64,000 nt of DNA, taken from Butyrivibrio proteoclasticus B316 (GTDB lineage: Bacteria > Bacillota > Clostridia > Lachnospirales > Lachnospiraceae). This document shows, one piece after another, positions 8,700 to 17,562 of this stretch. Each line of letters opens with the position of its first letter. Position 1 is the stretch's first letter. A model generated the notes under the pieces. The model ran no database searches and was not told the DNA's origin. It saw only the letters and a list, made by a program, of their open reading frames with translations. The stretch lies in contig NC_014387.1 in NCBI RefSeq assembly GCF_000145035.1, forward strand, positions 2,222,001 through 2,286,000, given 5' to 3'. The position numbers and the translations under genes were made by a program.

Positions 8700-9203
8700 A
8701 TGATCGCAGTTAAAATATCAAGTAAAAAAGATTTCATGGCAAAGCTTCTTACAACCGAGCTCTTTGATAGCTATTATGTTGAAGAGGCTACTATAGAGAC
8801 CTTCAACACTTTTAATATAGATGGTCATATTAACAGAGATTTTTACAAAAATGACGACCTAGAGGACGAATCTGCAGTTCCAGACGAATACTCGAAATGG
8901 AGCGAGCTCAGAACGCTTTGTTTTGATCTGATAAAAGGCAAAAGAACTCCTTTGGGCTTTAAATTTATTCTCCACCCGGATAATGAAACCAAAAACAGGA
9001 TTGTTGAGTCCGCAGGTGCAGGCCTTGCCCCATCCGATGTCCTTCTTGGCATAAATATCCGTTTCACCGGTGATACGATCATTATTACCACAGGAACAGC
9101 ATTTAAGATATTCTCATTTGATAAAACAATAGAAAAAGCCTGGGATGAATACATCCCAAGCTTTATGTCACATTCAGGTATTGATACTACTGATTATGAT
9201 TGA
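8700..9203 (+). CDS. DUF5721-like protein of unknown function
   Basis: A 167-residue soluble acidic protein that I associate with DUF5721, a family seen in Lachnospiraceae. It starts MIAVKISSKKDFMAKLLTTE. The first half has a conserved-looking block, EEATIETFNTFNIDGHINRDFY, and the second half FKFILHPDNETKNRI; neither suggests catalysis. No signal peptide or membrane segment is present. SD AGGAA precedes ATG 8700. It converges on the Hpt gene with a 10-bp 3' overlap. Family assignment is from recollection of the motif and is moderate. Confidence 0.65.
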   Translation: MIAVKISSKKDFMAKLLTTELFDSYYVEEATIETFNTFNIDGHINRDFYKNDDLEDESAVPDEYSKWSELRTLCFDLIKGKRTPLGFKFILHPDNETKNRIVESAGAGLAPSDVLLGINIRFTGDTIIITTGTAFKIFSFDKTIEKAWDEYIPSFMSHSGIDTTDYD

Positions 9204-9559
9204 TATTTTTCAAGTATCGCTATAAGCTCATCATATTTGGGTTTGATCTGCGCATATAAGGGCTCGTAGCCTTCCATCGAACCAGCTCTTAAGACCTCAG
9301 TGAGCTCACAAACCGGTGTAAGGAACCCCTTTAGTCCAAGATTGGCGCCCACACCCTTGAGCGTATGCACAGCCTTAAAGGCTTCTGAAACATTGCCTTC
9401 CTCAAGGAATTTGGTCAGATCATTCATATTCTGATCCTTGAGAAACTTGAACATAAATCTGGCAATAAGATCCTCATTGCCCATAAATCTGTCCAGTATC
9501 TCGTCCCAATCGACACCCCATTCAATTAGCTCGGCCTTGAATCCAGCATCCATAAGCAC
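9194..9559 (-). CDS. Stand-alone histidine phosphotransfer (Hpt) protein
   Basis: A 121-residue all-helical Hpt domain. The phospho-histidine is in FKAVHTLKGVGANLGL near residue 66, the diagnostic Hpt motif. Hpt proteins relay phosphate between a hybrid kinase and a response regulator, but neither is next to it. Two starts are possible: GTG 9559, 5 bases after AAAGG, or ATG 9553. A promoter with -35 TTGAAG and -10 TATAAT lies just upstream. Its 3' end overlaps the convergent gene by 10 bp. Confidence 0.88.
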   Translation of the reverse strand: MLMDAGFKAELIEWGVDWDEILDRFMGNEDLIARFMFKFLKDQNMNDLTKFLEEGNVSEAFKAVHTLKGVGANLGLKGFLTPVCELTEVLRAGSMEGYEPLYAQIKPKYDELIAILEKYQS

Positions 9560-9585
9560 TAATACCTTTCACGAAAAAAAGTATA

Positions 9586-9604
9586 CACTATAACCCATAT
9601 AGTG
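9586..9604. promoter_or_regulatory. Inverted repeat at the Hpt transcription start
   Basis: CACTATA (9586-9592) and TATAGTG (9598-9604) form a 7-bp inverted repeat directly downstream of the -10 box, covering the expected start site. That position suits a repressor operator. A T7 run follows 5 bp further on the minus strand, so a short leader hairpin is an alternative. Confidence 0.4.
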
Positions 9605-9633
9605 ATTATACCCTCTTTAAAAGTGTGCTTCAA
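9605..9633 (-). promoter_or_regulatory. Promoter of the Hpt gene
   Basis: Read on the minus strand, TTGAAG (9628-9633) and TATAAT (9605-9610) are separated by exactly 17 bp. The start codon lies about 40 bp downstream of the expected start site. Confidence 0.7.
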
Positions 9634-9708
9634 TGTGACTACCGGTTTCTTTATTTTTATTTAAGACTTACCTTAATTTATTTTACAATATGGTTATAAT
9701 GCAAATTA

Positions 9709-10782
9709 TCAGGAATTCTCTACCTTGCTAAGCTTCTCTGCCTGATCTGCGGCAATAAGTGAATCAATGATCTCATCAATATCTCCATCCATTATCTGAT
9801 CTATCTTGTAGAGAGTAAGCCCTATTCTGTGATCAGTTACTCTTCCCTGATGGAAATTATAGGTTCTGATCTTCTCAGATCTGTCACCGCTTCCAACCTG
9901 GCTTCTCCTAAGCTCTGCCTCATTATTGTGTTTCTTTTCCTGCTCAAGTTCATATAACTTGGCTCTGAGTACTCTAAGAGCCTTGGCCTTATTCTGCTGC
10001 TGGCTCTTCTCATCCTGACAGGAAATAACTATTCCTGTAGGGAAATGAGTCAGTCTGACAGCTGAGTCCGTAGTATTAACGCACTGTCCACCGTTACCGG
10101 AAGCCCTGAATACATCAAACTTACAGTCGTTCATATCAATCTCAACTTCTACATCCTCAACTTCAGGCATAATTGCCACAGTTATAGCTGAAGTATGTAT
10201 CCTGCCGCCTGATTCCGTAGCCGGAATTCTCTGAACTCTGTGAACACCACTCTCAAATTTGAGCCTTGAATAGGCACCGTTTCCCTTGATCATGAAGCTG
10301 ACAGTCTTGATACCTCCAATTCCAATATCCTCGACACTCATGGTCTCAACGCGCCAGTTCTGTCTCTCAGCATATCTGGTGTACACCCTGTACATATCAG
10401 CTGCAAAAAGAGCTGCCTCATCGCCGCCAACACCGGCTCTTATCTCAACAATTACGTTTTTATCATCATTAGGATCCTTGGGAAGAAGCAGAATCTTAAG
10501 CTTATCCTCAAGTTCAGGTATCTTGTCTTTGGCTGTCTGAAGCTCATCCTTGAGCATTTCCTTCATCTCAGGATCAGATTCCTCATCCAGCATTGCAAGG
10601 CTCTCATCTATAGTCTCCTTGCACTTCTTGTACTCGTTATAACACTCAACTAACGGTTCAAGGTTCTTCTGCTCCTTCATGAGCTTTCTAAACCTCTCCT
10701 GATCAGCGATAACTGACGGGTCATTCAGTTCCATTGTAATATCTTCGAACTTACGAAGAATATCTTCTATCTTATCAAACAT
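9709..10782 (-). CDS. prfA: Peptide chain release factor 1
   Basis: Recognises UAA and UAG at the ribosome and triggers peptide release. At 357 residues it has the family length. The GGQ loop is in [17 protein letters not shown] near residue 230; its Gln is the residue methylated by PrmC, the gene immediately upstream. The N-terminal helical domain (1-100) and the conserved [19 protein letters not shown] block are intact. It lies 39 bp after prmC in the usual rpmE-yqhQ-prmC-prfA order. Confidence 0.98.
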   Translation of the reverse strand: MFDKIEDILRKFEDITMELNDPSVIADQERFRKLMKEQKNLEPLVECYNEYKKCKETIDESLAMLDEESDPEMKEMLKDELQTAKDKIPELEDKLKILLLPKDPNDDKNVIVEIRAGVGGDEAALFAADMYRVYTRYAERQNWRVETMSVEDIGIGGIKTVSFMIKGNGAYSRLKFESGVHRVQRIPATESGGRIHTSAITVAIMPEVEDVEVEIDMNDCKFDVFRASGNGGQCVNTTDSAVRLTHFPTGIVISCQDEKSQQQNKAKALRVLRAKLYELEQEKKHNNEAELRRSQVGSGDRSEKIRTYNFHQGRVTDHRIGLTLYKIDQIMDGDIDEIIDSLIAADQAEKLSKVENS

Positions 10783-10821
10783 ATTTCTATCCTCGCGCTT
10801 ATGAATTATTCCATTTAAAAA

Positions 10822-11685
10822 TCAAACTACAACTACGCTAATAGAAACATGCAGAAACCACTCTGTCATTACCGCCAAGATCCTTGATAACCTGAATGTC
10901 ATGATATACTTTTTATCTTCAAGCATCTCTTTAACTGCCTGCCCCTGATCATAGCCTATTTCCAGTAAGAGATATCCGCTTGAATACAAAAACTTAGGAG
11001 TCTCCTCGATGATCCTCCTGTAAAAAACAAGTCCATCCTCTGATCCGTCAAGTGCAAGCCTGGGCTCATAGTCTCTGACCTCAGGCGCAAGTGTATCTAT
11101 AACCTTGCTGGCAATATATGGCGGATTAGACACTATCAGATCAAACTTACCAACAGATTCTTCTGGAAAAAGATCTGTCCTGACAAACTCAGTTCTATCA
11201 GAAAGTCCAAGTCTCTCAGCATTCATCCCGGCAACCGCAAGTGCCTTGTCTGAAATATCTGTGCATACAGCCCTGGTCTCATTTGTATAATTTAAAAGAC
11301 TAAGAGCAATACAGCCTGATCCGGTGCACAGATCAAGTACCCTCATGCCGTCTTCCAAATTGCGAAGCGCTTCCTCTACGAGAATCTCTGTGTCCTGTTC
11401 AGGAATCAGCACGTCACTGTTTACCTTAAAATCCAGTCCCATAAAATTCCAGGTGCCCAGAATATAGGCAACCGGCTCATGAGCTGCCCTTCTGTCAATC
11501 ATAGAAAGGTATTTGTCTCTCTCTTCATCCGTAACCTCTTTATCAGGATGGGCCAAAAGAGTACTATGGTCAGTACCACAGACGTACTCTAAAAGAAGCC
11601 GGGCATCTAGCTTAGCTTCTGCGATCCCGGCTCTTAACAATTTTTCTGATCCAGTTGTGTATAAATCAATGTATCTATTATTCAT
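10822..11685 (-). CDS. prmC: Peptide-chain release factor glutamine methyltransferase, frameshifted near its C-terminus
   Basis: SAM-dependent methyltransferase that modifies the GGQ glutamine of release factors. The N-terminal helical domain (1-75), the SAM motif VLDLCTGSGCIALSL near residue 115 and the catalytic IVSNPPYIA near 185 are intact. After EDKKY the open frame gives a 25-residue tail unlike the family. The expected ending HDIQVIKDLGGNDRVVSACFY, then TAG at 10838, is present in another frame. One base lost from the T5 run (10910-10914) or two gained in the AT repeat (10904-10907) explains it. The active site is untouched, so the gene may still work, or this is a sequencing error. 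Confidence 0.9.
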   Translation of the reverse strand: MNNRYIDLYTTGSEKLLRAGIAEAKLDARLLLEYVCGTDHSTLLAHPDKEVTDEERDKYLSMIDRRAAHEPVAYILGTWNFMGLDFKVNSDVLIPEQDTEILVEEALRNLEDGMRVLDLCTGSGCIALSLLNYTNETRAVCTDISDKALAVAGMNAERLGLSDRTEFVRTDLFPEESVGKFDLIVSNPPYIASKVIDTLAPEVRDYEPRLALDGSEDGLVFYRRIIEETPKFLYSSGYLLLEIGYDQGQAVKEMLEDKKYIMTFRLSRILAVMTEWFLHVSISVVVV

Positions 11686-11713
11686 ATTCTACTATACTAT
11701 TCAAGTGTCATTC

Positions 11714-12697
11714 TCAATCTTCGTCGTCAACAAGCCAGCTCTCATCAATCTCGTAGCCAAAGGAATCCTTGAGGAATTCCTTCCAGTCAAACACTGACTC
11801 TACAGACTTGATAGCAACTTCTATCATGTCATCATCAGGCTCCTTGGTTGTGAGTCTCTGAAGCCATAATCCCGGTGCTGAAATAATCCTGACCAGGAAG
11901 AAATCTGTTCTGCCTGCAAGTCTGATAAGCTCATAGGATATTCCTGCAATGACAGGGATAAGCAAAATCCTGACTAAAATCCTAAGGGCGTAAGAATCCA
12001 CTCTGATAAAGAAAAACAGGATAATACTAACAAGCATAACAAAGAGGATAAAGCTGCTCCCACATCTCTTATGAAGCCTTGAGCTTCTCCTGACATTTTT
12101 AACTGTAAGAGGTCTGCCCTTTTCGATGCAGTTGATACATTTATGCTCTGCACCATGATACTGGAACAGACGTCTGATATCTTTCATGCAGGAAATAAGC
12201 AGTATATATGCAATGAAAATAACTATTCTGAGAACACCCTCAATAATCGCAATAATAGAGTCATTCCTGATATATTTGCTCAGTATCTCAGAAAGTGCAT
12301 ATGGCAGGACCATAAAAAGTCCAATAGCAAAAAGAAATGAAATTGCTGTAGTTATCACCATAAGGAAGGTATCCTCGTGGCCTCCTGAAACAGCCTCAAT
12401 TTCTTCATCAAGCTTGGTAGGTTTCTCGTTGCCCTCTTCATAAAATGAAGATGAATAATTAAGAGACTTGAGTCCTAAAATAAGAGAATCTATGAATACG
12501 AATATTCCTCTCACAAAAGGAATATTGAGAAGTTTACTGCCATAAGCAATTCCATGGTACTCATCAACCTCAACCTCAATATCTCCATTAGGCTTTCTGA
12601 CAGCTACTGCATACATGTCCTTGTTCTTCATCATAACGCCTTCAAGTACAGCCTGTCCGCCTATTCCTGAATAATGTCTGACCTTGCGTTTCTTCAT
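11714..12697 (-). CDS. YqhQ-like DUF1385 membrane protein
   Basis: A 327-residue protein of the DUF1385 family (B. subtilis YqhQ), cytoplasmic membrane, function unknown. The N-terminus has the family signature YSGIGGQAVLEGVMMK. The centre carries three to four membrane segments (about 110-135, 145-170, 215-260) around the EHKCINC block and the HKRCGSS sequence. GTG 12700 is in frame, but ATG 12697 fits GGGGA better. It stands between rpmE and prmC as in many Firmicutes, and a terminator after rpmE separates it from that gene. Confidence 0.9.
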   Translation of the reverse strand: MKKRKVRHYSGIGGQAVLEGVMMKNKDMYAVAVRKPNGDIEVEVDEYHGIAYGSKLLNIPFVRGIFVFIDSLILGLKSLNYSSSFYEEGNEKPTKLDEEIEAVSGGHEDTFLMVITTAISFLFAIGLFMVLPYALSEILSKYIRNDSIIAIIEGVLRIVIFIAYILLISCMKDIRRLFQYHGAEHKCINCIEKGRPLTVKNVRRSSRLHKRCGSSFILFVMLVSIILFFFIRVDSYALRILVRILLIPVIAGISYELIRLAGRTDFFLVRIISAPGLWLQRLTTKEPDDDMIEVAIKSVESVFDWKEFLKDSFGYEIDESWLVDDED

Positions 12698-12744
12698 CAC
12701 GTTGTCCCCATTAGTGTATTTACTTATATTTTAATCCATATAAC

Positions 12745-12775
12745 GAAAAAAGGTCGAGGCTAATTGCCTCAACCT
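12745..12775 (-). terminator. Terminator after rpmE
   Basis: On the minus strand, AGGTTGAGGC and GCCTCGACCT form a 10-bp stem with one G-T wobble and a 5-base loop, followed by six T residues. It lies between rpmE and the DUF1385 gene, so rpmE is at least partly transcribed alone. Confidence 0.9.
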
Positions 12776-12793
12776 CTTTATTTTCTAAATAGA

Positions 12794-13000
12794 TTACTGG
12801 TTGTTCATGCCGTATTTCTTGTTGAATCTGTCAATACGTCCACGAGCACTTGTAGCCTTCTGCTGGCCAGTATAGAATGGATGGCACTTTGAGCAAATTT
12901 CTACGTGAATCTCGCTCTTTGTTGATCCAACTGTGAATGTGTTACCGCAGTTGCAAGTAACAGTGGCCTGATGGAATTCTGGCTGAATGTCCTGTCTCAT
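12794..13000 (-). CDS. rpmE: 50S ribosomal protein L31
   Basis: A small subunit-bridging protein of the large ribosomal subunit. The 68-residue product carries four cysteines, CNCG near residue 16 and CSKC near 37, so it is the zinc-binding (C+) form. Zinc limitation usually leads to replacement of this form by a C-minus paralogue; none is in the window. The SD AGAGAGG precedes ATG 13000, and the gene has its own terminator. Confidence 0.97.
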   Translation of the reverse strand: MRQDIQPEFHQATVTCNCGNTFTVGSTKSEIHVEICSKCHPFYTGQQKATSARGRIDRFNKKYGMNNQ

Positions 13001-13144
13001 CTCTTCTCACCTCTCTATATACAAAAAATCTTCTAATTAACTATAGTTACCGCCGTTCATTACAACAGCTATATCAATATAACATAATTAAAAGTCAAGC
13101 GCAAGTGTTTTTTCATTAATTCATTTCTAATTAATTAAGAATTA

Positions 13145-13885
13145 TTACAGCTTGTGCAGCGCTCTGTTGAGGAACTGTCTTGTCCGCTCCTCCTTGGGAT
13201 TACCAAAGATCTCATCAGGTGCTCCCTGCTCTACGACCACACCGCCGTCCATAAACACAACTCTGGATGCCACTTCCCTTGCAAAGGCCATCTCATGTGT
13301 AACAACTACCATGGTAGTGCCTTCAAGAGCAAGCTTTTTCATAGTCTCTAAAACTTCTCCTGTAAGCTCAGGATCAAGTGCACTGGTAGGCTCATCAAAC
13401 AGAATAACCTTTGGCTCAGGAGCAATTGCTCTTGCTATAGCTACTCTCTGCTGCTGTCCTCCGGACAGTTCACCGGGGTAAAAGTGAGCTCTGTCTAGCA
13501 TTCCAACCTTGGCAAGTACCTCAAGAGATATTTCTTTGGCCTTATCCTTGGGCATTTTCCTGGCAGTCACAAGTCCTTCCATGACATTTTCCAGCGCGGT
13601 CATATTGTTAAAGAGATTAAAGCCCTGGAACACAAAGCCCATCTCCATTCTGAGTTTCTTGATATCACTCTTGGAAATCCTGGCCATATCACCCTTATAA
13701 TCATCAAAAATGATCTCACCGATATCAGCCTTTTCCAAAAAGCTCATGCAGCGAAGAAGCGTAGTCTTACCGGATCCTGACTGGCCGATAATTGCAATTA
13801 CTTCACCTTTGTCAACTTTAAAATCCATTCCGGAGAGTACTCCAGTACCGGAAAAGGATTTGTGTAAATTATGTATTTCCAGCAT
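13145..13885 (-). CDS. Polar amino acid ABC transporter, ATPase
   Basis: 246-residue ATPase that powers uptake through the permease encoded just upstream. Walker A is [11 protein letters not shown] near residue 34, the Q-loop FVFQGFNLF, the signature [14 protein letters not shown] and Walker [14 protein letters not shown]. Length and sequence fit the GlnQ/TcyC class. It is the last gene of a three-gene operon (binding protein, permease, ATPase) and is 36 bp from the permease. Substrate within polar amino acids or cystine is not decided by sequence. Confidence 0.94.
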   Translation of the reverse strand: MLEIHNLHKSFSGTGVLSGMDFKVDKGEVIAIIGQSGSGKTTLLRCMSFLEKADIGEIIFDDYKGDMARISKSDIKKLRMEMGFVFQGFNLFNNMTALENVMEGLVTARKMPKDKAKEISLEVLAKVGMLDRAHFYPGELSGGQQQRVAIARAIAPEPKVILFDEPTSALDPELTGEVLETMKKLALEGTTMVVVTHEMAFAREVASRVVFMDGGVVVEQGAPDEIFGNPKEERTRQFLNRALHKL

Positions 13886-13921
13886 TTTTCCTATCCTATC
13901 CTTTTCTTTAAACCTTTGGCA

Positions 13922-14599
13922 TTATTTCTTTTTGTCACTGCTCTTCCATACAAGCTTCTGTTCCAGATAACGCTGGAGCCATGTCAGTGCAGTTGAGAAG
14001 ATAAGATAAATAAATGCCGCTTCCAGATACAGAGCAAAGGGCTCATAGGTCCTTGCTGCAATCTGCTGGGCTGTTGTAAACAGGTCTATAACCGTAATAC
14101 TGGAAGCCAGCGCTGTATCTTTGAGCAAACTGATAAGATTATTAAAAAGATTCGGAAAAGCTACAGGAAATGACTGAGGAAGTATTACCCTTATCATAGC
14201 CTGCGGATAGCTCAGTCCTATCATATAGGCAGCTTCCATCTGTCCCTTGGGTATAGCAAGGATTGCAGACCTGAAAACCTCTGCGTTATAAGCTCCCAGA
14301 TTTAGTCCAAAAGCCAGAACAGCAGATGGAAAGGCATTTAGCGTGATCCCAATATTGGGAAGGCCAAAAAATATGATAAAAAGCTGAACTATAAGCGGCG
14401 TTCCTCTAAATACCCATATATAGAATCTTGCCAGCTGGCGAAGGCCTTTGATATCAGCAACCTGAATAAGTGCAAGCAAAAGCCCAACCACAAGACTAAG
14501 TGCAAAAGACAAAATCGTCAGCGGTATTGTAACCTTGATTCCGGGTATCAGTATCTTAAAAAATGAACTTGTTATTATTCCAATTAATCTTTCGCTCAT
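13922..14599 (-). CDS. Polar amino acid ABC transporter, permease
   Basis: A 225-residue His/Glu/Gln/Arg-type permease with about five membrane segments. The EAA loop that contacts the ATPase is visible as the stretch EVFRSAILAIPKGQMEAAYM, and the N-terminal part has the WVFRGTPLIVQLF family motif. It begins 17 bp after the binding protein and no clear ribosome site is seen. As the only permease it presumably acts as a homodimer. Confidence 0.94.
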   Translation of the reverse strand: MSERLIGIITSSFFKILIPGIKVTIPLTILSFALSLVVGLLLALIQVADIKGLRQLARFYIWVFRGTPLIVQLFIIFFGLPNIGITLNAFPSAVLAFGLNLGAYNAEVFRSAILAIPKGQMEAAYMIGLSYPQAMIRVILPQSFPVAFPNLFNNLISLLKDTALASSITVIDLFTTAQQIAARTYEPFALYLEAAFIYLIFSTALTWLQRYLEQKLVWKSSDKKK

Positions 14600-14616
14600 G
14601 TATATATATCAAATAA

Positions 14617-15507
14617 TCACTTTGTAATGTCTCTTCCAAAGTACTTGGTTGAAAGCTCAGTCAATGTACCATCAGAAGACATTTCTGCGATTGCCGCATT
14701 TACAGCCTCGCGAAGTGATGCTGTCTCTTCTCCTTTTCTAAGTGGAATAGATACTTCTGAAGCATCATCTGTAAGAGCTACAATCTTGATAGGTGCATCA
14801 GGATGCTCTCCGAGATAATCATAGAAAGATACTTCTGCATTAAGAGTTGCATCTACTCTTCCTGACAGAACCATATCAATAGTCTCAGAAAGTGTATCTA
14901 CGTTCTGAACCTCTGCTCCAAGGTCAGCTGCCAGATCAGCATATGTTGATCCAAGTGAATTACTTGTCTTCTTGCCCTTAAGATCATCAAAAGATGTTAT
15001 ATCACTGTTGTCATCCTTAACAACAAGAGCTGTTCTGATGTATGCATAAGGTTCTGTAAAATCATACTTTTCCTTACGAAGGTCAGTTATTTCTACGCCA
15101 TTGATGATCATATCGTATCTTCCGCCATCAAGACCTGCAAAAAGGCCATCCCATTCACCTTCTACAAACTCAGCATCAACGCCAAGTCTCTTGGCAATTT
15201 CCTGACCTACTTCAGTATCAAAGCCAACAAGCTCGCCAGACTCATCATGATAAGTCCAAGGTGCCCACTGACCTTCCATAGCAATAATAATCTTGCCTCT
15301 CTCCTTGATCGTAGCATAGAGATCATTAGTGCTCTCTTTTGGTGCAGCTGTAGCTTCATTAGTTTCTGCAGAAGCTTCTGCCCCTGTAGCAACCTCAGCA
15401 CCAGCATCTGCTGCTCCATTTGTACTACCACAACCTGCAAGAGTACCTGCAAGGAGTGTTATTGCTGCAGTTAAACCTATAACTTTTTTACTCTCAAATA
15501 GTTTCAT
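14617..15507 (-). CDS. Amino acid ABC transporter, substrate-binding lipoprotein
   Basis: 296-residue extracellular binding protein. A signal peptide ends in the lipobox LAGCGS (Cys about 26), followed by an alanine/glutamate/threonine-rich linker to residue 60. The family 3 solute-binding domain follows: KIIIAMEGQWAPWTYHDE, GFDTEVGQEIAKRL, then DMIINGVEITDLRKEKYDF. The sequence suits cystine or other polar amino acids. First gene of the operon, with its own promoter and a palindrome in the leader. Confidence 0.94.
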   Translation of the reverse strand: MKLFESKKVIGLTAAITLLAGTLAGCGSTNGAADAGAEVATGAEASAETNEATAAPKESTNDLYATIKERGKIIIAMEGQWAPWTYHDESGELVGFDTEVGQEIAKRLGVDAEFVEGEWDGLFAGLDGGRYDMIINGVEITDLRKEKYDFTEPYAYIRTALVVKDDNSDITSFDDLKGKKTSNSLGSTYADLAADLGAEVQNVDTLSETIDMVLSGRVDATLNAEVSFYDYLGEHPDAPIKIVALTDDASEVSIPLRKGEETASLREAVNAAIAEMSSDGTLTELSTKYFGRDITK

Positions 15508-15532
15508 AATCTATATCTCCTCTTACGTTTTG

Positions 15533-15547
15533 TGCAATATAATTGCA
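15533..15547. promoter_or_regulatory. Palindrome in the amino acid transporter leader
   Basis: TGCAAT-ATA-ATTGCA, a perfect 6-bp inverted repeat with 3-bp spacer, lies between the promoter and the binding-protein start codon. Its position is suitable for a repressor. The regulator is unknown. Confidence 0.4.
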
Positions 15548-15563
15548 TTTGGTTTTACAACAC

Positions 15564-15592
15564 ATTCTACATAATTATTTTGAGAATGTCAA
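15564..15592 (-). promoter_or_regulatory. Promoter of the amino acid ABC operon
   Basis: Minus-strand TTGACA (15587-15592) and TAGAAT (15564-15569) with a 17-bp spacer, close to the vegetative consensus. The binding-protein start codon is about 50 bp downstream. Confidence 0.8.
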
Positions 15593-15631
15593 AATCCTAT
15601 CACTTTACTAGGAAATAATAGTAAATAAATA

Positions 15632-16255
15632 CTATCTGCTTAAATATTTTCTGAGCTTATTTCTAATCCTCTGCATTGCATTATCTGTCGATTTCTCATC
15701 TCTTGAAAGCACAGCAGAAATCTGTTTGATGCTCATACCTGTAATATAAAGATCCAGAACCTGTCCCTCCAAAGGGCTAAGCTCACTTTCTATAGCCTCT
15801 TCAAGAGCCTTTAGATTCTCCTGATCAATTACATGTTGTTCCGGAATCATACTGGAATCAGATTCAAGAAGCTCCTCAAGAGCTACGGACGCATCATCTC
15901 CCATATCCTCTCTCTTGGCATAAATGGAGATATAGCTGTTAAGAGGCGCATGCTTTTTCCTGGCCATAGCCTTTATAGCAGAATACATCTGCCTTGAGAT
16001 ACACAGCTCTGCAAAGGTTGCAAAGCTGGCATCACGGCCACAGTCATAGTCCCTGACAGCCTTGAAAAGACCTATCATTCCCTCCTGTATCAAATCATCC
16101 TTGTCAGCACCAAGAGCAAACATGGAAGCTGCCTTTTTTCTGACAAGATTCTTGTACTTGTTCATGATATGGTCCACAGCACCGGGATCATCGCCATCTC
16201 TTATAGATAAAATCAGTTCTTCATCAGATTTTTCTTTGTATCTGTTATCGCTCAT
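15632..16255 (-). CDS. sigH: RNA polymerase sigma-H-type factor
   Basis: Sigma-70 family factor of the SigH/Spo0H class, 207 residues from ATG 16255. The open frame extends to GTG 16306, but the family N-terminus matches MSDNRYKEKSDEELI. Region 2 is clear in LIQEGMIGLFKAVRDYD (core and -10 binding) and region 4 in LYITGMSIKQISAVLSRDEKSTDNAMQRIRNKLRKYL (a helix-turn-helix, quoted in pieces: ISAVL and DNAMQRI). It follows rlmB as in Bacillus, though no yacP lies between. In sporulating relatives it controls early stationary-phase genes. Its presence does not prove sporulation. Confidence 0.9.
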   Translation of the reverse strand: MSDNRYKEKSDEELILSIRDGDDPGAVDHIMNKYKNLVRKKAASMFALGADKDDLIQEGMIGLFKAVRDYDCGRDASFATFAELCISRQMYSAIKAMARKKHAPLNSYISIYAKREDMGDDASVALEELLESDSSMIPEQHVIDQENLKALEEAIESELSPLEGQVLDLYITGMSIKQISAVLSRDEKSTDNAMQRIRNKLRKYLSR

Positions 16256-16348
16256 ATAGTCATAGTCCCATAAAAAGATGCAGGTGTCAAAAGCAAATAA
16301 TGACACTATATGATATACAAATTACTCCATGACTATCATCGTCACAGC

Positions 16349-17098
16349 TTATGAAAGTCTCTGTCTTACTACTTCGAATGCAAGAACACCACAAGCAACA
16401 GACGCGTTAAGGGAATCGATATCGCCCTTCATAGGAATAGATGCGATCATATCACACTTCTCTCTTACAAGTCTGCTGACACCACTACCCTCATTGCCGA
16501 TAACAAGGCCTATAGGTCCCTTTAAGTTCAGCTGATACATGGTTGTTCCGCCCATATCAGCGCAGGCAAACCACAATCCCTTGTCCTTGAGGTCTTCTAT
16601 AGTGTTGGCAATATTAGTAACCTTGGCTACAGGAGTATAGTTGATTGCGCCTGCAGAAGCCTTGGCTACTGTCGCTGTAAGTGAAGCTGCTCTGTGCTTG
16701 GGGATGATAACACCATGGGCTCCGGCCAGGTTGGCTGTACGGATGATCGCGCCCAGATTATGAGGATCTTCGATATTATCAAGAATGATAATAAAGGGAT
16801 CTTCACCCTTTTGTTTTGCTCTTTCGAGGATGTCATCTACTTCTGCATAGTTGTAAGAAGCACCGTATGCAATTACTCCCTGATGCTTGCCTGTTTCAGA
16901 GAGCTGATCAAGACGCTCTTTTTTGACAAAAGAAATAACGGTATCCTTATGTTTCTTGGCTTCGCGAAGAATAGTCTGCACAGGGCCATCCTTGCATCCA
17001 TCAAGAATAAATAATCTGTCTATCGTCTTGCCGGATCTAAAAGCCTCAAGTACCGCATTTCTGCCCTCAATGATCCTGCTCTCAAAGTTCTCTTCCAT
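16349..17098 (-). CDS. rlmB: 23S rRNA 2'-O-methyltransferase, RlmB type
   Basis: SPOUT-class (TrmH) methyltransferase that modifies a ribose in 23S rRNA. In 249 residues it has the N-terminal substrate-binding domain (EGRNAVLEAFRSG onward) and the C-terminal knot with motifs LDNIEDPHNLGAIIRTA, GLVIGNEGSGVS and IPMKGDIDSLNASVA. It is 26 bp downstream of mrnC and belongs to the ispF-cysS-mrnC-rlmB-sigH block. Exact target G2251 is by family analogy. Confidence 0.94.
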   Translation of the reverse strand: MEENFESRIIEGRNAVLEAFRSGKTIDRLFILDGCKDGPVQTILREAKKHKDTVISFVKKERLDQLSETGKHQGVIAYGASYNYAEVDDILERAKQKGEDPFIIILDNIEDPHNLGAIIRTANLAGAHGVIIPKHRAASLTATVAKASAGAINYTPVAKVTNIANTIEDLKDKGLWFACADMGGTTMYQLNLKGPIGLVIGNEGSGVSRLVREKCDMIASIPMKGDIDSLNASVACGVLAFEVVRQRLS

Positions 17099-17124
17099 AA
17101 AAATCCTTTCATAACCTGCAAATA

Positions 17125-17562
17125 TTAAAGTATATCAAGTTCCAACTTATTAATTCCCAGATTCACAAGCTCGCAGGCCCTGTCAATACCACCTGTCAGG
17201 TACAAAAAGCCCATCACAGCCTCAAACCCTGTGGCATCAAGATAATCCATAGTTGTGGCATTCTTGGCCTTGGTGTGAGGTTTGGAATTGCGGCCTCTGC
17301 GATAGTAGTCCTGTTCTTCCTCAGTCAAGTCCTCCATAAGAGCCTTGACCATAGCTGCCTGAGTCGGAGCCTTGACCACACTGCTGGCTCTCTTGTGAAG
17401 ATTATTAACTGCTGTGTTGCCCTTATTGACCAGTATGGATCTGATGATCATATCAAAAAAGGCATCACCTATATAGGCCAGGGTAAGAGGAGAATAAGTC
17501 CTGATATCCTGAGTCTCTATACCAAATTTATCGTTTAAATAAGCATTTAAATCAGCTGCCAT
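17125..17562 (-). CDS. mrnC: Mini-ribonuclease III
   Basis: A small RNase III-like enzyme lacking the dsRNA-binding domain; it matures 23S rRNA in Bacillus. The 145-residue protein has the catalytic YIGDAFFDMIIRS segment near residue 35, the conserved RRGRNSK stretch and the second acidic motif DYLDATGFEAVMGFLYLTGG near 108. Its start overlaps the end of cysS by 16 bp, which suggests translational coupling. Confidence 0.93.
   Translation of the reverse strand: MAADLNAYLNDKFGIETQDIRTYSPLTLAYIGDAFFDMIIRSILVNKGNTAVNNLHKRASSVVKAPTQAAMVKALMEDLTEEEQDYYRRGRNSKPHTKAKNATTMDYLDATGFEAVMGFLYLTGGIDRACELVNLGINKLELDIL

Noticed and set aside
13075..13105. rpmE or transporter promoter with TTGACT on the minus strand
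   Set aside because: The -10 candidates are at 11 or 17-18 bp with poor match, so I could not choose one.
15632..16255. Evidence of sporulation from sigH and a SpoVD-like PBP
   Set aside because: Both families occur in non-sporulating Lachnospiraceae, and no sporulation-specific gene is present.
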